The translations under genes were made by a program, and so were the position numbers. A DNA stretch of 17,708 nt from Modestobacter sp. (GTDB lineage: Bacteria > Actinomycetota > Actinomycetes > Mycobacteriales > Geodermatophilaceae), in the NCBI GenBank assembly GCA_025963425.1, contig JAOPUQ010000119.1, positions 1 through 17,708 of the forward strand, given 5' to 3'. Of the stretch, positions 6,875 through 14,224 are shown piece by piece; positions within the stretch are counted from its first letter, which is position 1, and each line of letters begins with the position of its first letter. The notes beneath the pieces were generated by a model. It was given only the letters and a program-made list of their open reading frames with translations, ran no database searches and was not told where the DNA came from.

Positions 6875-9001
6875 TCAGTCCTGCAGGAACCACACGGCGC
6901 CCTGCTGGGTGGGCTGCAGGTGCCACCCCGGCTCGACGAGGAAGGTGGTGTTCTCGGTCGTGACGATCGCCGGACCCGGGATCACGTGCTCGTGGGTCAG
7001 CGCGTGCTGGTCGTAGATCGGGGTGTCCAGGCCCCCGTCGTGGTCGACGAAGTGGACGTTGCGGTGCGCGACGGGCTCCGGAACGCTCCGGCTACCGCCG
7101 TACTCCAGAGAGTCGAAGCGGACGACGTCGCCGTCCACGTAGGACGCCACCCGGATGGTCCCCACGCGGATCCCGGCCTCAGGGGCGGCGCAGTTGGCGC
7201 CGAACCGGTGGCTGTAGACGTCGCCGAAGGTCTGGATGACATGCAGGACATCGCCGACACCGTTGATCCGGTTGATGTCGACGGAGACCGCCTGGGTCAG
7301 TAGCTGGTTCCCGTAGCGCATGTCCAGCTCGAGCCGGTACCTCACGTCCCGGGCGTCGAAGCCCTGACGGAGAAGGTCCTCGAGGCCACGCTTCTCGAGC
7401 TCCTCGACGATCGCATTGAACTCGTCGTACGTGTCGTAGAGGCCGCGGGTGGTGGCGTTGTAGAGGACGACGTGGGCGCCGCGCTCGTGGAAGTGGAGCT
7501 GCCGCATGTTGCCGGCTCCGCAGGCAGAGAACACCGACGAGAAGGGTGGCGCGAGCACGCGCTTGATGCCGGCCTGCTTCGCGATGCCGCAGGCGTGCAG
7601 GGGACCGTTGCCGCCGTACGCCAGCATCGTGAAGTCCTCGGGGAGATAGCCGCGTACGCGCAGTTCCTTGCCGATGCCGATCGCCATCTGCTCGTCGACC
7701 CCGCGCTTGATCTCCTTCACCACGTCGAGCACGTCCATGTCGAGTTCGTCGCAGAGCGTCTCCTCGATCGCGAACACCGACCGCTTCGGGTTGAGCTTGA
7801 TGTAGCCGTTGGCGTAGTTGTCAGCGTCGAGGTAGCCGAGCAGCAGGTCGGCGTCGGTGACGGTCGGGCGCAGGCCGCCGCGGTCATAGCAGGCGGGGCC
7901 GGGGTTGGAGCCGGCAGACTCCGGCCCGATCTTGATCGCGTTGTGGATCCGGTCGTACGACGCGATCGAGCCGCCGCCCGCCCCGAGGGTGTCGAGGTGG
8001 ACCATCGGCACCGAGACCAGCCAGCGGTCGATGGTTGGCAGGAAGTCGTAGTGCTTGACGCCACCCTCGGGCACCAGGCCGATGTCGAACGACGTGCCAC
8101 CCATGTCGGTGGAGATGACGTGACCGAGACCGGTCTCGGACGAGAGGTGCTCGGCCGCACCCACACCGGCGATGGGGCCGGAATGGATGGTCTGCAGGGC
8201 GTCCGTGGAGTTCATCTGCGCCATGCCACCGGAGTTGTGGATGACCAGCATCGGCTTGTCGTAGCCGAACTCGCGCAGGTTGTTCGACAGTTGGCTCAGC
8301 GCATGGAACATGATCTCGTGCAGGAAACCGTCGACGATCGTCGAGGTCGCCCGGACGTACTCGCCCTTGCGGCCGGAGACCTGGTGCCCGAGCAGCACGG
8401 GGATCGCGCCGAGCTCGTGGGCGGGGAATTCCTCGAGGATGATCTCCTGGATCTGGAGCTCGTGCTCGGGGCTCTCGGTGGCATTGGTGAGCGATACGAC
8501 CAGGGCCTCGGCGCCGGCGTCGACCAGCTCGCGCACGACGTTCCGAACGTCCTGGGGATCGAGCCGGGCCACGACCTTGCCGGCGGAGTTGATGCGCTCG
8601 CGCACCGAGCGGATCAGGTGCCGGGGAACCAGGGGCTCCGGGCGCTCGGCGGCCGGCAGGTTCTGCTGCATGGAGTTGTCGAGACCCTCACCGTAACCGC
8701 GGCCGCGGGACAGCGGGATGGTGTCCTCGAAGCCGTGGGTGACGATCGCGCCCACCTTCGGCCCCTTGCGCTCGATCAGCGCGTTGGTGCCGAGCGTGGT
8801 GGCGTAGCGGACGGAGTCGACCTCGGCGAGCACGGTGCCCCTGTCGAGCTCGGCGCCCTTGCAGGCCAGGTCCAGGGCTTCGTTGAACCCGAGGGCCAGG
8901 TTGTGGTGGGTGGTGAGTGCCTTCGCCTCGATGTACTGGTCGTCCCACACGAAGAAGCAGTCGGTGAAGGTGCCGCCGATGTCGACGGAGATGCGCTTCA
9001 T
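6875..9001 (-). CDS. HyuA/acetone-carboxylase-beta-like ATP-binding subunit 2 (708 aa)
   Basis: Full-length hydantoinase A/oxoprolinase family protein of about 77 kDa with an ASKHA-type nucleotide fold. Motifs in order: VDIGGTFTD (6-14, phosphate 1); TTLGTNALIERKG (68-80); HSGPIAGVGAAE (273-284); DMGGTSFDIG (299-308, phosphate 2); LGAGGGSIA (339-347); YGGNGPLHACG (462-472, adenosine region). The C-terminal domain contains the GPAIVTTENTTFLVEPGWH block typical of the family. All canonical residues are present, so ATP binding and phosphoryl transfer should be intact. In acetone carboxylase this subunit uses ATP to activate ketone and bicarbonate. ATG 9001 is preceded by GAAGGAG about 11 bp upstream. 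The gene lies 22 bp downstream of the small subunit and 25 bp upstream of the HyuB-like gene, consistent with a co-translated complex. Confidence 0.85.
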   Translation of the reverse strand: MKRISVDIGGTFTDCFFVWDDQYIEAKALTTHHNLALGFNEALDLACKGAELDRGTVLAEVDSVRYATTLGTNALIERKGPKVGAIVTHGFEDTIPLSRGRGYGEGLDNSMQQNLPAAERPEPLVPRHLIRSVRERINSAGKVVARLDPQDVRNVVRELVDAGAEALVVSLTNATESPEHELQIQEIILEEFPAHELGAIPVLLGHQVSGRKGEYVRATSTIVDGFLHEIMFHALSQLSNNLREFGYDKPMLVIHNSGGMAQMNSTDALQTIHSGPIAGVGAAEHLSSETGLGHVISTDMGGTSFDIGLVPEGGVKHYDFLPTIDRWLVSVPMVHLDTLGAGGGSIASYDRIHNAIKIGPESAGSNPGPACYDRGGLRPTVTDADLLLGYLDADNYANGYIKLNPKRSVFAIEETLCDELDMDVLDVVKEIKRGVDEQMAIGIGKELRVRGYLPEDFTMLAYGGNGPLHACGIAKQAGIKRVLAPPFSSVFSACGAGNMRQLHFHERGAHVVLYNATTRGLYDTYDEFNAIVEELEKRGLEDLLRQGFDARDVRYRLELDMRYGNQLLTQAVSVDINRINGVGDVLHVIQTFGDVYSHRFGANCAAPEAGIRVGTIRVASYVDGDVVRFDSLEYGGSRSVPEPVAHRNVHFVDHDGGLDTPIYDQHALTHEHVIPGPAIVTTENTTFLVEPGWHLQPTQQGAVWFLQD

Positions 9002-9023
9002 GGTCCTGGGTTCTCCTTCGGTC

Positions 9024-9452
9024 TCAGCGGATGTGGCCGGTGGCCTGGTGGTGGGCGGTGTACTTCTGGGCGTCCTCGCCAGGGCCGTAGGCGAAGACCG
9101 CCTCGGGGTCGGTCCCGCGCTTCTCCCACTGCTTGCGGAGGGCGTCGATGTCCCAGACCATGTCGACCGTCGGGGGGTGGCCCGGCGGGACGTACTCGGT
9201 CTCGAGCTGGGTTGCGCAGCCGGGGCAGTAGAACTCCAGGATCCGGCAGTAGGTCGGGTCCGGGGAGAACGTGAACTCGTAGCGGTCCGGGTCGAGGATC
9301 GGCTGGTGGATCTCTCGGGGGTCCCGGTCGTAGACGAGGGTGCCGGGCTTGTAGTTGCCGCGGGCGTCTCCGAGGTCGTGCGCGCAGACCCGGCACACCC
9401 AACGTTCGGTGTCGAGATCGATGAGCAGGTACTCGGTCATGGGAACTCGCAT
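9024..9452 (-). CDS. Small zinc-type subunit, acetone carboxylase gamma family (142 aa)
   Basis: A 16-kDa protein with two cysteine pairs, CRVC (Cys20, Cys23) and CPGC (Cys76, Cys79), plus Cys69, which together look like a four-cysteine zinc site. The order MTEYLLIDLDTERWVC, CRVCAHDLGDARGNYKPG and EFYCPGCATQLETEY resembles the gamma subunit of acetone carboxylase and the 15-kDa subunit of acetophenone carboxylase. That component is absent from hydantoinases and 5-oxoprolinases, so this gene is the strongest reason to call the operon a carboxylase. I chose ATG 9452 because AGGAAAGG lies about 10 bp upstream; an internal ATG at 9440 is possible and would remove four residues. It sits between the two HyuA-like genes (gaps of 31 and 22 bp). 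The role is probably structural within the hetero-oligomer. Confidence 0.85.
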   Translation of the reverse strand: MRVPMTEYLLIDLDTERWVCRVCAHDLGDARGNYKPGTLVYDRDPREIHQPILDPDRYEFTFSPDPTYCRILEFYCPGCATQLETEYVPPGHPPTVDMVWDIDALRKQWEKRGTDPEAVFAYGPGEDAQKYTAHHQATGHIR

Positions 9453-9483
9453 GGTTTCTCTGCCTTTCCTGAGGTCGACCGGT

Positions 9484-11397
9484 TCAGAGGGTGTCGGTGA
9501 GGATCAGGTCACCGTTGGAGGTGACGTCGAAGTGCCAGTCGGCTGGCACCCGTGCCGTGAAGAACGGCCCTTCGACGATCGCCGGTCCGGCCCCCCCGGC
9601 GCCCGGCTGCTGGTCATCGAGGACGTAGACGCTCACCTCGTCGACGTGCTGGGCACCAGCCCGGACCTCACGGACGCTGTGTGACACCGCCGCGCACGGA
9701 GTGACCTCGGCGTCGTCGGCCAGGGTCGGGTGCGGAAGCGAGGCTGCGACATCGAGACGGAGGGAAGCCCGGTTGCCGCCGATCTCCAGCTCGTCGCCGC
9801 GCCGGTACGGGCGCACCTCGACCGGCTCACCGTCGTGGGTCTCCACCGACAGCAACCAGCTGGTGGTGCAGTCCGCGAGCTCGTAGCCCTCCTGGAACAT
9901 GTCGCGTTCGGCTCGGACCAGCATGTCGTCGAACGTCGCTGACGCGACGTCGGAAGTCGGCTCCGGGAGGCCGACCTCGTAGGACTTGCCGATGTCGGAG
10001 AAGCTGATGCCGAAGGCGGAGAAGACCGCTGCCATCCGGGGGATCAGGACCCGCTTGACTCCCGCCAGCCGTGCGGCACCGCAGGCGCTCATCGGGCCGG
10101 CACCGCCGAACGCCGCCAGCGTCGTGTCCTCCCGCACCAGGTTGGAGATCGCGCCGGCCAACGCCTCGTAGTACGCCGTCTCCATCTGGATCAGCGCCTC
10201 ATCGAGGCTGGTGCCGAGCGGTCCGGCGACGGTCTCGGTGATCACCGCGCGTGCCCGCTCGGCGTCCAGCCGCAACTGCCCGTCGAGGTAGGTGGCCGGA
10301 TCCAGGACCCCCAGCAACAGCTTGACGTCGGTGATGGTGGCCTCAGTACCGCCCAGCCCGAAGCAGGCCGGCCCGGGGGCCGCCCCCACGGACCGTGGCC
10401 CGACCGTGATCCGGCCGTCGGACACACCGATGACCGAGCTTCCGCCGACGCCGGCCGAATGCACGTTGCTCATCGGGAAGGAGGTCGGGACGCCCGCGAT
10501 GTCGCCGCGTCTGACGGTGGCGATCTCACTGTCGACCACCGAGCCGACGTCGGTCGTGGTTCCACCGACGTCCATCATCAGGACGTGGGAGAGCCCGTAG
10601 CTGTGGGCCAGGGCCTGGGTTCCCTCCAGTCCGCCGCGCGGACCGGACGAGTACGTCTTGAGGGCGACGGCCTTGGAGACGCGGGAGGAGGCGCCGTCGT
10701 TCCGGTAGACCAGGAGCGGGTTGGCCACCTTGTGACTGCGCAGGCGGTGCTGAGCCTGGTAGAGGAACCGCTCCATCACGGGGTGGAGGAAGGAGTTCAG
10801 AATGCTCGACCAGGTACGCCGGTCCCGGTCGCGGTCGCCGATCAGCTCCCAGCTGTAGAGCAGCGGAACCGAGCCGAGCAGGTGGCGGGGGAACTTTCGG
10901 AGCAGGATGTGCCGCAGTGCCTGCTCCGCCGCCGGTGACTCACCGACGACGACGATGCGGGCAGCCCCGTCGGTGGTGAGCTTGTTGACCTTCTGCACGA
11001 GGTCGAAGGCGAGAGCTCCGTGATCGAGTGAGAGATCGACGCTCGCCACCCGCTCACCGACGAGGTCGGTGAAGAGCTTCTCTGCCTCGGGGGAAGCGCG
11101 CAGTTCGTCGACAACGGCCAGGTCCTCCACCACGAGCCCGATCGCGGGGCCCTTGCGCTCGACGAGCGCGTTGGTGCCTTGAGTGGTCGAGTAGCGAATG
11201 TGCTGGGTTTCGTGGAGTAGCCGCTCGAGGTTCTTCTCGCCGTACTGGGTAGCGGACGCCTTCTCGATGCCGTCGAAGAGACACTGCGAGAGGTCGTACG
11301 GCGTGGTGATCGTCTTGGTGAACGAGAAGCCCTCGCCGTCCCACACGCAGATGTCGGTGAGCGTGCCCCCGTTGTCGATGTTGATGAGGTGGTTCAT
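9484..11397 (-). CDS. HyuA-like ATP-binding subunit 1, divergent and shorter (637 aa)
   Basis: First gene of the operon, about 68 kDa. Hydantoinase A family motifs are present but altered: IDNGGTLTD (7-15) in place of DIGGTFTD; TTQGTNALVERKG (71-83); SSGPRGG (250-256) where the paralogue has HSGPIAG; MDVGGTTTDVG (275-285); FGGAGPMSACG (430-440). It lacks the LGAGGGS spacing seen in subunit 2 and reads AGVGGSSV there instead. It is about 70 residues shorter than subunit 2, chiefly before residue 250. Two unequal HyuA-like subunits are a feature of acetophenone carboxylase, whereas acetone carboxylase has one. ATG 11397 is preceded by AAGGAGAGGC, a strong site. The frame stays open upstream to 11796, but that part has arginine-rich, low-complexity translation and no start signal, so I exclude it. 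Two distinct ATP sites, one per substrate, would be an attractive but unproven division of labour. Confidence 0.85.
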   Translation of the reverse strand: MNHLINIDNGGTLTDICVWDGEGFSFTKTITTPYDLSQCLFDGIEKASATQYGEKNLERLLHETQHIRYSTTQGTNALVERKGPAIGLVVEDLAVVDELRASPEAEKLFTDLVGERVASVDLSLDHGALAFDLVQKVNKLTTDGAARIVVVGESPAAEQALRHILLRKFPRHLLGSVPLLYSWELIGDRDRDRRTWSSILNSFLHPVMERFLYQAQHRLRSHKVANPLLVYRNDGASSRVSKAVALKTYSSGPRGGLEGTQALAHSYGLSHVLMMDVGGTTTDVGSVVDSEIATVRRGDIAGVPTSFPMSNVHSAGVGGSSVIGVSDGRITVGPRSVGAAPGPACFGLGGTEATITDVKLLLGVLDPATYLDGQLRLDAERARAVITETVAGPLGTSLDEALIQMETAYYEALAGAISNLVREDTTLAAFGGAGPMSACGAARLAGVKRVLIPRMAAVFSAFGISFSDIGKSYEVGLPEPTSDVASATFDDMLVRAERDMFQEGYELADCTTSWLLSVETHDGEPVEVRPYRRGDELEIGGNRASLRLDVAASLPHPTLADDAEVTPCAAVSHSVREVRAGAQHVDEVSVYVLDDQQPGAGGAGPAIVEGPFFTARVPADWHFDVTSNGDLILTDTL

Positions 11398-11504
11398 GCC
11401 TCTCCTTGGTCGTGAGGGCTTCGGGTTCGTCGTGCTGGGATCTCGTAGAGACCGGGGCCGGAATGCCCGTGCCGAGAACTGTGAGCTGTGTCTCAGGGGG
11501 CCTG

Positions 11505-11524
11505 GTGTCCGAAGAGTCGGACAC
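11505..11524. promoter_or_regulatory. Perfect palindrome GTGTCCGA-N4-TCGGACAC, candidate operator
   Basis: Eight-base arms (11505-11512 and 11517-11524) separated by AGAG make a 20-bp dyad, the size expected for a dimeric helix-turn-helix protein. It lies 108-127 bp upstream of the operon start codon, a suitable distance for an activator site. I infer that the adjacent Fis-type regulator binds here. Confidence 0.55.
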
Positions 11525-11630
11525 TTCGCGGCAGGCCACGTCCGTCGTGCTGGGAGGCGCGCTCGACGAGCTGCCCGCCGCCGATCTCGGGTCCCACCTC
11601 CGGGGGCACCGCAGCCGTCCGATTCGCCAC

Positions 11631-11664
11631 CGTCCGCCCGTTGCGCCAGCCCAACGGGCGGACG
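11631..11664. repeat. 13-bp perfect inverted repeat with 8-nt loop
   Basis: CGTCCGCCCGTTG (11631-11643) and CAACGGGCGGACG (11652-11664) flank CGCCAGCC. Four more pairs (CCAC 11627-11630 with GTGG 11667-11670) form after a 2-base bulge. It may be a second protein-binding dyad, an insulating hairpin between divergent transcripts, or a transcription stop for read-through. There is no T-run on either strand. Confidence 0.6.
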
Positions 11665-11716
11665 ACGTGGGGCTGGACCTGCGGCGGTGTCTGAGGAGGA
11701 CCCCGCCCCCTCCAGG

Positions 11717-11734
11717 CAGCAGGAATCCCTGCTG
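11717..11734. repeat. 7-bp inverted repeat CAGCAGG-AATC-CCTGCTG
   Basis: Arms at 11717-11723 and 11728-11734 are perfect. With a 4-base centre it has the same dyad geometry as the 11505 palindrome but a different sequence. It lies 108-125 bp upstream of the activator gene, so an autoregulatory or second-regulator site is possible. Confidence 0.4.
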
Positions 11735-11791
11735 TGGGCTGGCTGCCACCGCAGATGGCGGCTGGTGGCGATGACCGGCATCACGTGTGCG

Positions 11792-11819
11792 TTCACCCTG
11801 AGGCGGCGGCTCGTACTGT
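11792..11819 (+). promoter_or_regulatory. Possible promoter of the AcoR-like gene (TTCACC-N16-TACTGT)
   Basis: TTCACC at 11792-11797 and TACTGT at 11814-11819 are spaced 16 bp, a fair match to actinobacterial sigma-70-type -35 and -10 boxes, ending 22 bp before the first possible start codon. It is based only on pattern. Confidence 0.3.
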
Positions 11820-11841
11820 GACCGGGGCCACGGTGAGGTGA

Positions 11842-13698
11842 ATGCGCGAGATGATCGAGCCGGCGGACAGGAGACTGCGGATCGCAGCTGCGCGGGCGGC
11901 GTTCCTCGACGCCGGAATTCGCGTCGCCGACGGGGTCCCCGACATGATCGCTGCTTCGTGGGAGCGCAGCGCCTCAGCCGGGGTGGGCAACACCAGTCCG
12001 TCCCTGCGGCACTACGACGACCTGGACGTGCAGAGCAGGCTGGTCCGGTGCGCCCAGCCGGTGATCGACCGGCTCACTGAGGAGACAGCGGACCTCGCGC
12101 TGAGCATCGCCCTGACCGACAGCCGGGCCCGCATCCTCAGCCGCACCGACACAGCTCGCACGATCGGCGTGCTGCTGGACAGCGTCTCGCTCAGCAGCGG
12201 CTTCGGTTACGCGGAAACGGAGGTCGGGACCAACGGCATCGGGACCGTCCTGGAGTCCGGGGGTTCGGTGCACATCCACGGCCCCGAGCATTTCGTCGAC
12301 GCGCTGCAGCAGTTCTCTTGTTTCGGTGCCCCGATTCGGGACCCGATCACCGGGCGCATCGAGGGCGTCGTGGACCTCAGCTGCCTCGCCGAACATTCCA
12401 GCCCGCTGATGCACTCCCTGGTCAGGTCGGCGGCACGGAAGATCGAGCGAGGGCTGCTCGTCGACCACAGCCCGTGTCAGCAGGCTCTCTTCGACGCCTA
12501 CCTGAAGACAGATGCCCGGTCACGCGAGTCAGTGATGGCCGTCGGCGACAGCATCGTGATGATGAACAGTCAGGCGCAGGCGCTGTTGACGGCCACCGAC
12601 CAGGCGATCCTGCAGGAGCATGCCCGGTTCCTGGTGGCCCGTCACGATGCGCCCGAGGACCGGGTCGAGCTGCCCTCAGGGATCGTTGTGCGGATCCGCG
12701 GCACGAGAATCGTTGTCGGCGCAGCGATCGCAGGCCTGGTGTTCGTGATCTGCCGGACCGAGCCGAGCAGGAAGACCGCGCCGCAGAAGCTCGACGACGT
12801 CGTGCTTCCGCCGCCCATGGGGATTCCAAGGCCGCGAATCGGTGATCGACCTTCGCCAGCGATCGGCCATCGAGCACCGATCGCCGACGGTCAGACCCCC
12901 TCGTGGCGGGTCGCTGTCGACGGCATCGAGTCGGCGCTGCGTGGCCAGGAAACTCTCCTCGTGAGGGGCGAGTCCGGCGCAGGCAAGTTCACCCTGGTCA
13001 CGGAACTCTTTCATTCGTTGCACTGGGGCGGCCGCAGTGTCAGCTTCGATGCCGCCTTCATCGCGTCGACGACGTACGACGACGCCGAAGAGGCATTGCG
13101 CGTCGCGGCGGTGCCCACGCTCTACCTCGTGCGCAACGTGGACGAGCTGGCCGCAGAGGGTGTCGAGCGACTGGGCAACTTCATCCTCACGGCGGTCGAG
13201 GCCGAGGCGCCGGTCAACGTCGCGGCCACCGTGTCCGACGTGAGCGTCGATTCCGAACTCCCGTTCCGGGAGCTCCTGCCGTACTTCCAGACCGCCGTGA
13301 CCGTACCGCCGTTGCGGCAGCGCAGCGCCGACATCGGATCCCTGGTCGTCCGCCTGCTCACCGAGCTTGCCCCTCAGAGGGATGTCCGGATCACCGACGA
13401 GGCGATGCGGCTCATCTGTCGTTACTCGTGGCCACGCAATGTACGGATGCTCGAGGAGGCTCTACGCCACGCGCTGCACAAGAAGCCCGTCGGCTTGATC
13501 GACGTGACCGACCTGCCGGGCTACTGCTACACCACAGCCCGACGCGCCCTTTCGCCACTCGAGCAGGCCGACCGCGACGCCGTCATCGCCGCACTCAAAG
13601 AGGCAGGGGGTAACAGGGTCCATGCAGCCAAGGCGCTGGGCCTGGCACGCTCCTCGCTCTACCGCCGCTTGACGCAGTACGGCATCACGACTGTGTAA
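11842..13698 (+). CDS. AcoR/AcxR-like transcriptional activator with GAF sensor, degenerate AAA+ domain and Fis-type HTH (618 aa)
   Basis: Predicted activator of the divergent carboxylase operon. It has an AcoR-type N-terminus (PDMIAASWERS, 33-43) and a GAF sensor (about 75-205) with EVGTNGIGTVLESG (127-140) and APIRDPITGRIEGVVDLS (163-180). A linker follows, then an AAA+ domain with Walker A GESGAGK (376-382), a Walker B region read PTLYLVRNVDEL (425-435) instead of the usual LFLDEI, LRQRSADI (491-498) and YSWPRNVRMLEEAL (528-541). The C-terminal Fis HTH is at about 580-612. The segment that would carry the sigma-54 contact loop GAFTGA is missing between Walker A and B. That fits actinomycetes, which generally lack sigma-54, and implies activation by another route. 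ATG 11842 has GAGGTG almost abutting it; ATG 11851, three codons later, has that site at 10 bp and may be the real start. AcxR is the proteobacterial acetone-carboxylase counterpart. Confidence 0.85.
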   Translation: MREMIEPADRRLRIAAARAAFLDAGIRVADGVPDMIAASWERSASAGVGNTSPSLRHYDDLDVQSRLVRCAQPVIDRLTEETADLALSIALTDSRARILSRTDTARTIGVLLDSVSLSSGFGYAETEVGTNGIGTVLESGGSVHIHGPEHFVDALQQFSCFGAPIRDPITGRIEGVVDLSCLAEHSSPLMHSLVRSAARKIERGLLVDHSPCQQALFDAYLKTDARSRESVMAVGDSIVMMNSQAQALLTATDQAILQEHARFLVARHDAPEDRVELPSGIVVRIRGTRIVVGAAIAGLVFVICRTEPSRKTAPQKLDDVVLPPPMGIPRPRIGDRPSPAIGHRAPIADGQTPSWRVAVDGIESALRGQETLLVRGESGAGKFTLVTELFHSLHWGGRSVSFDAAFIASTTYDDAEEALRVAAVPTLYLVRNVDELAAEGVERLGNFILTAVEAEAPVNVAATVSDVSVDSELPFRELLPYFQTAVTVPPLRQRSADIGSLVVRLLTELAPQRDVRITDEAMRLICRYSWPRNVRMLEEALRHALHKKPVGLIDVTDLPGYCYTTARRALSPLEQADRDAVIAALKEAGGNRVHAAKALGLARSSLYRRLTQYGITTV

Positions 13699-13730
13699 AC
13701 CGTCGTTGCCGAGGCAACTCCCTCACCAAT

Positions 13731-14190
13731 ACGCTCGAGGTGCGGCGGAGCATCCCCCGGGTCCGCGGCGGCCTGGTCTATGAGGAGCCCAAGACCCATC
13801 GCAGCCAGCGCACCCTCCCCCTGGTCGCCGCGCCCCACGAGCAAAGGCAACCAAGCTCGGCGAGCAGCTGCTGGCCGGCTCCGAGTGGCACGACGAGGAC
13901 CTGGTCTTCGCCCAGCCCAACGGCCGGCCGACCACGACGACTGGACACGCCTGCTGCAGGAGGCCGGCGTCCGCCCGCACGACCGCCGGCACACCGCCGT
14001 CACCGTGTTGCTCGGCGAGAACGTCCCCCCGCGGGTGGTCATGGAGCTGCTCGGCCACAGCCAGATGCGCACGACCATGGACATCTACAGCCACGTCATG
14101 CCCGCCCTTGCCCGCGAGGCGGCAGATCCACATGGGCGCCGTGCTGCTGACGAGCAAGACATTGCCAACTGCAACCACGAGGATCGCTGA
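13731..14190 (+). pseudogene. Tyrosine integrase, truncated and frameshifted C-terminal catalytic domain
   Basis: A phage-type tyrosine recombinase catalytic domain is spread over three frames. The first, up to about 13840, gives TLEVRRSIPRVRGGLVYEEP and the KTHRSQRTLPL box I region. The second, from about 13850, gives TKLGEQLLAGSEWHDEDLVF. The third, from about 13935, gives WTRLLQEAGVRPHDRRHTAV (box II His and Arg), LLGHSQM (His) and MDIYSHVMPAL (nucleophilic Tyr), ending IANCNHEDR and TGA at 14190. The catalytic residues survive locally, but two frameshifts, a short deletion before HDRRHT, and loss of roughly the first 200 residues make it non-functional. The stop codon lies 35 bp from the right attachment repeat, the usual int-attP arrangement in actinomycete elements. 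The last codons overlap one copy of the 12-mer arm repeat. Confidence 0.85.
14167..14178 (+). repeat. 12-mer AACTGCAACCAC inside the integrase 3' end
   Basis: Exact copy of the 12-mer seen twice at 575-598, located 46 bp left of the right attachment repeat and coding for NCNH in the integrase tail. Its position on the integrase side of the core suggests a P' arm site. Confidence 0.65.
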
Positions 14191-14224
14191 GAGCTCACAA
14201 GACCAAGAAGGTCCTGCTCAGATG

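Larger units (their letters stand above)
11398..11841. promoter_or_regulatory. Divergent regulatory region between carboxylase operon and AcoR-like gene
   Basis: A 444-bp gene-free interval between divergently transcribed starts. It holds three perfect inverted repeats (11505-11524, 11631-11664, 11717-11734), a half-site-like TGTCTGA at 11688-11694, and a possible promoter for the activator gene at 11792-11819. This layout (regulator divergent from its target operon) is the usual one for AcoR- and AcxR-type activators. A promoter for the operon cannot be assigned with confidence. Confidence 0.6.

Noticed and set aside
7472..9274. 600-codon plus-strand open frame opposite HyuA-like subunit 2
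   Set aside because: It mirrors the codon pattern of the minus-strand gene, which has all family motifs; the plus-strand translation has none and no ribosome binding site.
4549..11397. ATP-dependent N-methylhydantoinase or 5-oxoprolinase system
   Set aside because: HyuA/HyuB homology alone would allow it, but the linked four-cysteine gamma-type subunit and the AcoR-like regulator are typical of ketone carboxylases. It remains the main alternative for function.
11398..11841. Sigma-54 (-24/-12) promoter for the operon, as expected beside an AcoR-like activator
   Set aside because: I saw no convincing GG-N10-GC element in context, and the activator lacks the sigma-54 contact motif.
13705..13718. 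Palindrome GTTGCC-GA-GGCAAC after the activator gene as a terminator
   Set aside because: The 2-base loop is too small for a stable hairpin and no T-run follows.
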